Shown here: positions 21,877 to 28,665 of the stretch, piece by piece
Layout: each line of letters begins with the position of its first letter
Numbering within the stretch: the stretch's first letter is position 1
NCBI GenBank assembly: GCA_964570205.1
Contig: CAZMXI010000047.1
Coordinates: 1 to 28,665, forward strand
Direction: 5' to 3'
Length of the DNA stretch: 28,665 nucleotides
Origin: CAZMXI01 sp964570205
GTDB taxonomy: Bacteria > Planctomycetota > Phycisphaerae > Tepidisphaerales > Tepidisphaeraceae
Translations under genes and position numbers: made by a program
Notes under the pieces: model-generated
The model's database searches: none
Told to the model about the DNA's origin: nothing
The model's input: only the letters and a program-made list of their open reading frames with translations

Positions 21877-24210
21877 TCACTTCCGCTCGATCCGCCCCGT
21901 AACCACCCGGGTTGCCTTGTCATCCACCCGGTACCATCCGATCCGGCACACATAGTCATCTTCGGCGAAGATGTCGAGTTGGTTGTCTCGCGGGTTGCGG
22001 TTCACCGCCACCGAGGCATGGTTGTCCATCCACCCGGTTTCACCGTTCATGGCGATGCCCGGTTTCATCGCGCCGATCAGCAGGCCCTCACCCGCGTAGT
22101 GCAGGATGTCCGCGGCCTTGCCCTTGCCCACCATGCACCCGGCCGCGCCGGGGATCACATCCAGCCCGACGCACACATCCGGCAGCTTCACCGCCCACAG
22201 CCTTTCGCCGTTGGCGCTGAATCGCGCCAGCGTGGTGCCGCCCATCCAGAACGGATTGTCCTTCGGGCTCGGCCACCGCTTGCTCCAGCCAAAGGCGTAG
22301 ACGGAGCCGTCGTGGCTCCGCTGCGCCATCGTCGGCTCAAATCCGAGGTTCGATTGATCCGCGGGCACCAGCGTTCGCAACCCGGCCCAGTCGTACACGG
22401 GATTGCCCCGCTCATTCAACCTTGTCAGCGGGATCATCACCACCTGGTGCGATGCCGTGTCGGCGAAGACAACGTTGCCATCCTCATCCACATCCATGCC
22501 GAAACATCCGTATCGTTCTTCCGCAGGCTTGTTCAGATATCGCACCTCCCGCTCATCGACGATCCCGTCGCCGTCTTCATCGGACCACGCCCATTTGCGC
22601 AGCGGCGCATTCCTCGGTTTTCCATCGGGGTCCGCGCCATCCGGCATCGGGTCCCTGCCCCCCACCATCGCCGCGAGCCGATGCACCCTGCCCTCGGCAC
22701 GATACACCTGCACGCCGTCGCCCATGGGCATGAACACGAAGGCGCCCTCCCCCAGTTTTAGGACCCGCAGCACCCCGTGCGGATCAGATCGATAGCTCCT
22801 GCCCTCAGGATGGGCATTGGCTATGTACTCCCATTTGCCTTCATTGGGAACCGTCAGACGGTACTGCTTGTGGCTCATCGAATAGAACACATCCGGCTCA
22901 TGCACACCATAGTTGCCCAAAGAGACGAATTCGGTCCCGAAATGCTCCCAGATCAGCCTCCCCTCGGGGTTCCACTTCGCCAGCCGCGCTCCGCCGGGCG
23001 GGTCCTTCTGAATCGTGACTATGTTGCCGTCCAGACCGACAGCCACCCCACAGAGTTCGAAGAATCGGTCGGCCGCGCGATCCCCCGGCTGGGCCTTCTG
23101 GCCCAGCGTGCGGAGCAGCCTCGGCTCACCTTCGCCGACATCGTAGACCTTCACGTGGCCGGCTTGGCCGTCAGCAATGTAAAGCTGTCCCGCCGCCGAG
23201 AATGCCATCGCCTGGATCTCACCGAGTTCGTTCAGAGCCTCCAGCGCCATGCCTCCGCCGGCATCAAAGACGGTCACTTTGTGATGCTCGTGTCCCACCC
23301 AGACCCGCCCCGTCGTATCGATCGCGATGGCGCTCGGCAGACTGACCGCAAACGATCCCTGCCCATCTCCGGATCGCTTGTCATACTTTCGGATCCGTCC
23401 TTCGAGCGCATCGGCGACGTACAGCGTCTCACCCGCCACCGCGATCGCCCTCAGCGGCGACCCCATGAGCCGCGTCTCGGCCGCGCCTATGTCCGCGGCA
23501 ATGCGCTTCGAGGCCCATTCGTAAACGCTGATGTGCCCGTCCACCAGATACTCGCCCGTGAACGGCGCAGGCTTGCCGTCGGCCAGTTTGAACCGTTGGA
23601 TGAGTTGGCGGTTGTTCCACGGCTCGCGATCCCAGCCACCCACCGCGCAGTAGAGGTATTCACCATCCACGGCAATGGCGTATGGAGCGCCGTTGGGCTT
23701 GCCGTTGCGAATGCTGAAATTGGCGTCGTAGGCACTCTGGCCGTCCGGAGTCCACTTCTTGAAATCCGCCCCTGCCTCATCCCAGCCATTGGCGGTGTAA
23801 ATGGCGCCGGTCGCATCCACTGCCACCGACTCCATGTTCGTCGGGGTGTGTCCGGCCGCGCTCGCCGGCTTGCCGCTGTTGCCAATGGCCCCCACGTTCC
23901 GATACGTGCAGCCGTTGACGATAACCCGGAAGCTGTAATCACCGGCCGGGGCGGCTTCACCGGCATCCGTCAGCCCATCCCAGGGGATGATCTGCTCGCC
24001 CGCCGGCAGCAGTTTCATGGTCCACAGGACTCGAATCAGCCGGTTCTTGCCGTCAAATACCCCCGCGCTGGACAATACCGGCTGGTCAAAGCGGAAATGG
24101 AGCACTCCTTCGGCCGGACGGGTCGTCGGCTGGGTGGATGGGGGCTCGGCCGCGAAGAGCCACGCCCCCAGCCCGATCAATCCACCCGACAACAAGCGAT
24201 TGAACTTCAT
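21877..24210 (-). CDS. Secreted beta-propeller (NHL-like) protein with FlgD-like Ig domain and EF-hand
   Basis: 777 residues from ATG 24210, with GAGG about 9 bases upstream and a signal peptide (MKFNRLLSGGLIGLGAWLFA). Residues about 35-105 resemble the Ig-like domain of FlgD (LLPAGEQIIPWDGLTDAGEAAPAGDYSFRV is spread over about 67-96). Residues about 125-430 are propeller blades of the NHL/6-bladed type, for example AIAVAGETLYVADALEGRIRKY, AIAIDTTGRVWVG and AMAFSAAGQLYIADG. Residues 544-555 (DEDGDGIVDERE) form a canonical EF-hand calcium loop; further blades follow (GCFGMDVDEDGNVVFAD). It has no catalytic motif I recognise. It is divergent from the DUF5696-like gene across 268 bases, and a shared role in extracellular glycan use is plausible but unproven. 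Confidence 0.78.
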   Translation of the reverse strand: MKFNRLLSGGLIGLGAWLFAAEPPSTQPTTRPAEGVLHFRFDQPVLSSAGVFDGKNRLIRVLWTMKLLPAGEQIIPWDGLTDAGEAAPAGDYSFRVIVNGCTYRNVGAIGNSGKPASAAGHTPTNMESVAVDATGAIYTANGWDEAGADFKKWTPDGQSAYDANFSIRNGKPNGAPYAIAVDGEYLYCAVGGWDREPWNNRQLIQRFKLADGKPAPFTGEYLVDGHISVYEWASKRIAADIGAAETRLMGSPLRAIAVAGETLYVADALEGRIRKYDKRSGDGQGSFAVSLPSAIAIDTTGRVWVGHEHHKVTVFDAGGGMALEALNELGEIQAMAFSAAGQLYIADGQAGHVKVYDVGEGEPRLLRTLGQKAQPGDRAADRFFELCGVAVGLDGNIVTIQKDPPGGARLAKWNPEGRLIWEHFGTEFVSLGNYGVHEPDVFYSMSHKQYRLTVPNEGKWEYIANAHPEGRSYRSDPHGVLRVLKLGEGAFVFMPMGDGVQVYRAEGRVHRLAAMVGGRDPMPDGADPDGKPRNAPLRKWAWSDEDGDGIVDEREVRYLNKPAEERYGCFGMDVDEDGNVVFADTASHQVVMIPLTRLNERGNPVYDWAGLRTLVPADQSNLGFEPTMAQRSHDGSVYAFGWSKRWPSPKDNPFWMGGTTLARFSANGERLWAVKLPDVCVGLDVIPGAAGCMVGKGKAADILHYAGEGLLIGAMKPGIAMNGETGWMDNHASVAVNRNPRDNQLDIFAEDDYVCRIGWYRVDDKATRVVTGRIERK

Positions 24211-24478
24211 CGGCCTGGCCTCGGCGCTCCGGTAGGGGTCTTGTCCCGCGCTCCCATCCGCCATGCGCGCGCCGACTCTCACCCTACACTGTCATCGTCA
24301 CATTCCCGAATGCTCCGCCAATTTCCGCATGGCTTCGATCCACTCCAGAAGTCAACCGGCCACTCACCAACGGAGTATCCTATAAACCACCGCCCGGAAG
24401 CAAATGGCCCGCAATCTTGTTTTGGCGCAGGCGACGGCCGCCGCAACGCGCACCGCGTTCGCGCGTAACAATGCCGCC

Positions 24479-27142
24479 ATGTCATCCAACCCCAGCCCCA
24501 TCGTCGGCATCATCCTGGCCGCCCTGCTGAGTCCCGCCGCGCTCGCCGCCGAGGGCCCGGCGACCCTGGCGACAGACCGCTTGCGCTTCATGATCTGGCC
24601 CGATAACGGACGATGGCAGGTCCAAGACGCCCGCGGCGGCGTTGTTTGGCACTCCAACCCGATGCAGCAACGCTTCGGCCAGGCAACCGTCAGCATCAAT
24701 GGCAAGCAAACAACGGCGGACCTGATCCGCTGCGAGATCGCCCGCGACGGTCAATCGGTCACCGCCGCATTCAGGCCCGTTGCCGATTCGCCCCATGTCC
24801 TCCGCGTGAAAACCACCGTTATCGCCGATGGCGCCGGCTTGGCGTTCTCCTATGACGCTTCCCCCGGACTCAAGGTTGAGAACCTTCGCCTCTTGGATGA
24901 GGCCATGTCGGTTACGGCCGACGAGAAGGGATTTGTGACTGTTCCGGTACGAATGGGACTGCTGATCCCTGCCGACAGCAACCTCAGCTTCAATCACACC
25001 TTCGACACTTATGCCTACGAAGGCTGCCACATGGCCATGCTCGGCGTGGTCAAGAACGGCGCGGCCGCCCTCGTGACCTGGACAGATCCCTACGTTGCCG
25101 CCCAGGTCCGCAGCACCCTCCCCGCCGCCGGCGGGTCCCCGGACCAGCAGACGCTTTCGGTCTCCCTGAGTCTGCGCAAGAGCGCCCGGTCCTGTGAAAT
25201 CCACTTCCTGGGCAAGGGCGACCACGTTGCCATCGCCAACGCCTACCGCCGGATCGCCCAGGATCGCGGCTGGCTCGTCACCTGGGACCAGAAGCTCAAG
25301 CAGAACCCCGACCGCTCCAGGCTTTTCGGCGCCATCAACTTCAAGCTCTGGAGCGCCCTCGACCGCCGCATGAACGATGACAGCACCCGGGAACAGCGCA
25401 TCACCATCAACTGGACCTTCAGCGAGGCCGCACAGGTCGCCGAGCACCTCAAGAATGATCTGAAACTGGATAAGGTCCATTTCCTGATGGGCGGTTGGAT
25501 TCACCGCGGCTACGACAACCAGCACCCCGACATTCTCCCCGCGGCCCCCGAGTGCGGCGGCAACGAGAAGTTCGCCGAGTGCGCTGCCCGCGTGCGCAAG
25601 CTCGGCTACCTGTTCGGCCTGCACGACAACTACCAGGATATGTACCGCGATGCCCCCTCCTTCAGCCTCGACTACATCCAGAAGCACCCCGACGGTAAGC
25701 CCGTCGTCGGCGGCGCCTGGGCCGGTGGCAAGCCGTACATCACCTGCTCGCAAAAGGCCCTCGAACTGGCAAAGCGGCCACAGAATCTCGAAGCAGTCAG
25801 GAAACTCACACAGGCCGACACATATTTCATTGACACCACCTACGCCGCCGGGCTCCAGGAGTGCTTCGACCCCAACCACCCCCTCGCCCGCGCTGATGAC
25901 ATGAAGTGGAAGCAGGCCCTCTCCGACTACGCCCGCCAGGTTTTCGGCACTTTCGGCTCCGAGTGCGGCCGCGAATGGGCCATCCCCCACAGCGACTACT
26001 TCGAAGGCATGACCGGCGTCAGCGGCAGCTACTACCACGATGCCGGCCTGACGAAGAAGCTCGGCGCCACCGTCGTGCCTCTGTTCGAGGTCGTTTACCG
26101 CGACTGCATCGCCATGTACGGCAAGTACGGCTATGACATCAACAACTCCGCCGAGTATGTCCTGCACCACATCAGCATCGGCCGCACCCTGAATCACCAC
26201 AACATCCCCCGGCATCTCTACTGGAAGGAAGCCAGCGCTGATGCCCTCCCCCTTCAGCCCTCGATCGCCGAACTGAAGCAGGCCGGCCCTCGCTCCATGC
26301 AGATCACCTATCTGTGGGATGTGCGTAAGACGCCGACGGATGACTACTCGGTCTTCATCCACTTCACCGATGCCGCAGGCAAGATCCTCTTCCAGGGCGA
26401 CTACAGGCCCTCGACGCCCACCTCCCGCTGGGAAGTCGGCCAGGTCCGCCACGGCCCGTTCACCGTCAGCATCCCCGAAGGCCTCGCCGGCACGTTCGAC
26501 ATCCGCGTGGGCCTCTGGAAGCCCGGGGCAGATCGCATGAACCTCCTCGGCCGTTCCGACCGCGAACGCCGGATCATGGTCGGCAAGGTGAGGCTCGCAG
26601 GCGACAAGATCGAGTTCATTGGCCAACCCGCCCTGCCAGCGGGCGATGCAGCGGACTCGGCCATGTACGTCCGCGCTGACAACGGCTGGGCCGCCGGCAT
26701 GCACCCGGTCGATCGCTTCGTGAAGAACACCTACGAAATCCTCTCGCCCCTGAACGAGATCACATCCAGCATGCGCATGACCGGCCACGAGTTTCTCACC
26801 CCCGACCGTCTGGTCCGCCGAACGACGTTCGGCCAGGGCCCATCCGCCGTAATCGTCACGGCCAACGGCGCAGCGCGCGATTTCGCCTGCCGCTCGGCCA
26901 GCGGGGGCGAAGTCGTCCTGCCGCCGTACGGTTTCATCGTCGAATCGCCCCAATTTACTGCGTTTTGCGCCAGGCGATGGAACGGAGTGGATTACGGCAC
27001 CCCCACCCTCTTCGCCATCCGCGACACCGGCCAGCCAAACCAGGTCCGCATCTACCACGGCTTCGGCGACCCGCGCATCCGCTTGGGCAGTGCCGATTAT
27101 CAGGTCGAGAAGGAGGCCGTCGTTGCCGTACGCGCCCAATGA
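24479..27142 (+). CDS. Large secreted putative glycosidase (DUF5696-like)
   Basis: 887 residues from ATG 24479; the ATG 75 bases upstream is rejected because the later one begins a clean signal peptide (MSSNPSPIVGIILAALLSPAALA). No clear ribosome site is seen; a TATAAA lies at 24381. Residues about 30-270 are beta-rich (galactose-mutarotase-like shape). Residues about 300-580 look like a TIM barrel: KVHFLMGGWIHRGYD, LGYLFGLHDNYQDMY, ADTYFIDTTYAAG and TFGSECGREW. Asp452 and Glu495 sit where acid residues of GH101/DUF5696-like barrels would be, but this is not proven. Residues about 605-700 form an Ig-like beta domain. The overall layout resembles DUF5696 proteins, whose substrate is unknown. 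It is not obviously related to the GH36-like enzyme at the other end of the window. Confidence 0.68.
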   Translation: MSSNPSPIVGIILAALLSPAALAAEGPATLATDRLRFMIWPDNGRWQVQDARGGVVWHSNPMQQRFGQATVSINGKQTTADLIRCEIARDGQSVTAAFRPVADSPHVLRVKTTVIADGAGLAFSYDASPGLKVENLRLLDEAMSVTADEKGFVTVPVRMGLLIPADSNLSFNHTFDTYAYEGCHMAMLGVVKNGAAALVTWTDPYVAAQVRSTLPAAGGSPDQQTLSVSLSLRKSARSCEIHFLGKGDHVAIANAYRRIAQDRGWLVTWDQKLKQNPDRSRLFGAINFKLWSALDRRMNDDSTREQRITINWTFSEAAQVAEHLKNDLKLDKVHFLMGGWIHRGYDNQHPDILPAAPECGGNEKFAECAARVRKLGYLFGLHDNYQDMYRDAPSFSLDYIQKHPDGKPVVGGAWAGGKPYITCSQKALELAKRPQNLEAVRKLTQADTYFIDTTYAAGLQECFDPNHPLARADDMKWKQALSDYARQVFGTFGSECGREWAIPHSDYFEGMTGVSGSYYHDAGLTKKLGATVVPLFEVVYRDCIAMYGKYGYDINNSAEYVLHHISIGRTLNHHNIPRHLYWKEASADALPLQPSIAELKQAGPRSMQITYLWDVRKTPTDDYSVFIHFTDAAGKILFQGDYRPSTPTSRWEVGQVRHGPFTVSIPEGLAGTFDIRVGLWKPGADRMNLLGRSDRERRIMVGKVRLAGDKIEFIGQPALPAGDAADSAMYVRADNGWAAGMHPVDRFVKNTYEILSPLNEITSSMRMTGHEFLTPDRLVRRTTFGQGPSAVIVTANGAARDFACRSASGGEVVLPPYGFIVESPQFTAFCARRWNGVDYGTPTLFAIRDTGQPNQVRIYHGFGDPRIRLGSADYQVEKEAVVAVRAQ

Positions 27143-27231
27143 AAGGGCAGCTTTGCCCGAGCCCGTCTGCCCGCGTCCAGCGGTCTGAGCCCTTTCCGAC
27201 GGGTCCGGAAAGTCCTAGAATCGTCTCGACA

Positions 27232-27615
27232 ATGCTCACGAAACTGCTGAAAGCCAAGATTCACCGTGCGACGGTGACGTTTACCGATGTCAACTACCAC
27301 GGAAGCATCACCATCGATCGCAAACTTCTCGACGCCTCCGGCCTGCTCCCTAACGAGGCCGTCGTTGTCGCCGACTGCGAGAACGGAAACCGGTTTGAGA
27401 CGTACATCATCCCAGCCGAAGCCGGCAGTGGCCGTATCGAGATCAATGGCGCTGCCGCCCGCCTGAGCGCGGTCGGCCATAAGGTGATTATCCTCAGCTA
27501 CGTCCTGGCCACCCCGGCCGAGATTGCCGGCCACAAATCCCGCGTGGTTATCGTGGATGACCGCAATCGCCCCAGCGAGATCATCGAAGCCCCCACTACG
27601 GGTGGAAAACACTAG
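27232..27615 (+). CDS. panD: Aspartate 1-decarboxylase precursor
   Basis: 127 residues from ATG 27232. PanD makes beta-alanine from aspartate for pantothenate and CoA synthesis. The proenzyme cleaves itself between Gly24 and Ser25 (YHGSITID) to form the pyruvoyl cofactor. The family features MLTKLLKAKIHRATVT at the start, DCENGNRFETYII and the GAAARL segment are all present. Length is normal. No clear ribosome site precedes the ATG. An 8-bp inverted repeat, GAAAGGGC (27141-27148) and GCCCTTTC (27189-27196), with a 40-base spacer lies between the previous stop and this start. It is followed 23 bases later by lgt. Confidence 0.95.
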   Translation: MLTKLLKAKIHRATVTFTDVNYHGSITIDRKLLDASGLLPNEAVVVADCENGNRFETYIIPAEAGSGRIEINGAAARLSAVGHKVIILSYVLATPAEIAGHKSRVVIVDDRNRPSEIIEAPTTGGKH

Positions 27616-27638
27616 CTCCAGCTAACCAGAACCTCAGC

Positions 27639-28661
27639 ATGCTTCAAGAGGTCTTTCGTCTTCAGATCGGCGGCCACGCGATTCCCATCTATGGCTATGG
27701 CCTCATGATGGTCGTCGGCTTCCTGGGTGCGGCCTACCTCGCCAGATACCTGGCCAATCGCAGCGGACTGGATGGCGAGGCCTTCATCAATGCCGCCCTC
27801 CTTGCGCTGTTCACGGGGATTATCGGTGCCCGTGCCTCTCACGTCCTGGAGAACCTTGGCGAATTCACCCGAGGCGACCGCTCCATACTGTATAACCTGG
27901 GAAACATGCTGAACTTGCGCAGTGGCGGTCTTACGTATTATGGCGGCTTCCTCTTGGCGTTTCCCACCTTGGTCTTCTACGCCATCCGTAAAAAGATCAC
28001 ACTTCGGATGGGCATGGACATCGTTGCGCCCTGCCTCCTGATCGGTCTTGGGTTCGGCCGGATCGGCTGCTTCCTCAATGGGTGCTGTTTCGGTGCGGAA
28101 TGCGACCTGCCCTGGAAAGTCAGCTTCCCCTATCACAGCTATACCTATCTCGATCAGGTGGCCAGCGGCCGGCTGACACCCGGCCAGCAAGTGCCTTCGG
28201 TCCTCCTCGGCTATAAGGACGGCCAACCCATCCTCAGGCCGGCGGAGGAGTTGAGCCGCAGCCAGATCTGGCGCGAAACCGCCCTGCCCGTCCATCCAGC
28301 CCAGATATACAGCGCCATCACTGCCTTCATACTGGCCGGGCTCTGCCTTGCCTATTTCACGCTGCCTCACACAAGCGGGCGCGTGTTTGCCTTGATGATG
28401 ATGCTCGAAGGTGGAACACGCTATTTGCTGGAGTTGCTGCGAGTTGAGCCCGTTCGTTTCTGGATAGGGCCTTACGGCCTGAGCCTGAGCATGGCCATCG
28501 GCCTGGGCCTCGTCGCGCTGGGTCTGGCGCTGTGGGTGGTGTTTGGGAGACTGTCGCGGCCCCGCCCCCTTGCCACGACTGTCTCCGCGGGCGCCAGCCA
28601 ATTCGCGGCCGAGGGTGAACGACCGTCCCTGCGCCTCATTCCGCCGGCTGACGCACCTTGA
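27639..28661 (+). CDS. lgt: Prolipoprotein diacylglyceryl transferase
   Basis: 340 residues, complete, ending at TGA 28659-28661. Lgt attaches diacylglycerol from phosphatidylglycerol to the lipobox Cys of prolipoproteins in the inner membrane; the SPOR lipoprotein in this window is a likely substrate. About seven hydrophobic segments are visible. The signature GRIGCFLNGCCFG (140-152) contains the essential Arg141 but has three Cys where E. coli-type Lgt has few. SGGLTYYGG (95-103) replaces the His of the E. coli GG..(F)HGG motif by Tyr. HPAQIY (219-224) is the usual HPTQLY block. A loop of about 45 residues before it (QVASGRLTPGQ to SRSQIW) is longer than in E. coli. The C-terminal 35 residues are a soluble tail. 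The start lacks a clear ribosome site. Confidence 0.93.
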   Translation: MLQEVFRLQIGGHAIPIYGYGLMMVVGFLGAAYLARYLANRSGLDGEAFINAALLALFTGIIGARASHVLENLGEFTRGDRSILYNLGNMLNLRSGGLTYYGGFLLAFPTLVFYAIRKKITLRMGMDIVAPCLLIGLGFGRIGCFLNGCCFGAECDLPWKVSFPYHSYTYLDQVASGRLTPGQQVPSVLLGYKDGQPILRPAEELSRSQIWRETALPVHPAQIYSAITAFILAGLCLAYFTLPHTSGRVFALMMMLEGGTRYLLELLRVEPVRFWIGPYGLSLSMAIGLGLVALGLALWVVFGRLSRPRPLATTVSAGASQFAAEGERPSLRLIPPADAP

Positions 28662-28665
28662 CACG

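Noticed and set aside
22777..24468. Plus-strand open frame of 563 codons opposite the propeller gene
   Set aside because: It is a shadow of the minus-strand propeller gene and runs across the divergent upstream region. No domain or ribosome site supports it.
24482..27139. Minus-strand open frame of 885 codons opposite the DUF5696-like gene
   Set aside because: The antisense strand of a high-GC gene lacks stops. The translation is a monotonous Val/Gly/Ala/Asp mix with no motif, while the plus strand has a signal peptide and plausible domains.

Overview
The window looks like a contig from an uncultured planctomycete-type bacterium, most likely Phycisphaerae-like and assembled from a metagenome. 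The basis is high GC, many secreted or lipid-anchored proteins of unknown substrate, a NxxGxxAF-repeat protein with a PEP-CTERM-like tail, a DUF4159 / YdjY-type / MoxR cluster, an HTH-receiver fusion, and a cysteine-rich Lgt signature. A run of exactly 10 N marks a scaffold gap. The taxonomic statement is inference from gene content.

Layout. 1-2457 (minus): a secreted GH36-like glycosidase, coupled by a GTGA overlap to a gene running off the left edge. 2550-3100 (plus): a reading frame broken by one in-frame TAA, overlapping a small intact gene. 3345-4887 (plus): the NxxGxxAF/PEP-CTERM protein interrupted by the N gap. It is convergent with adenylate kinase (4998-5636, minus) across a perfect 13-bp shared terminator hairpin. 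5867-10320 (plus): secreted tandem-DUF4159 protein, secreted malectin-like/YdjY-like protein and MoxR ATPase; then a DUF2203 gene. 10978-13852 (minus): an accessory island with a delta-60 repeat remnant, a two-helix membrane protein, two SUKH immunity genes, and an orphan HINT-HNH toxin cut by one in-frame TGA. 14100-14273 (minus): a 57-residue 2[4Fe-4S] ferredoxin with its own promoter and terminator. 14460-15806 (minus): a GT4 glycosyltransferase. 16059-16640 (plus): an HTH-receiver regulator. 16711-17570 (minus): a Nudix hydrolase coupled to a small conserved protein. 17701-19438 (plus): an isopropylmalate-dehydrogenase-type enzyme and a PA14 protein. 19468-20940 (minus): an acyl-CoA ligase, divergent from a TPR/SPOR lipoprotein (21050-21850). 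21877-24210 (minus): a beta-propeller protein with an EF-hand loop, divergent from a large DUF5696-like putative glycosidase (24479-27142). 27232-28661 (plus): panD and lgt.

How the genes fit together. The housekeeping part is ordinary: adk, a LeuB-type enzyme, panD and lgt. The lifestyle part is secreted polysaccharide handling (GH36-like and DUF5696-like enzymes, PA14, malectin-like and propeller proteins). The accessory part is a decaying toxin-immunity locus. The most interesting targets are the HINT-HNH toxin with its single in-frame stop next to tandem immunity genes, and the DUF4159/malectin-YdjY/MoxR cluster, which lacks the DUF58 gene that normally follows MoxR.
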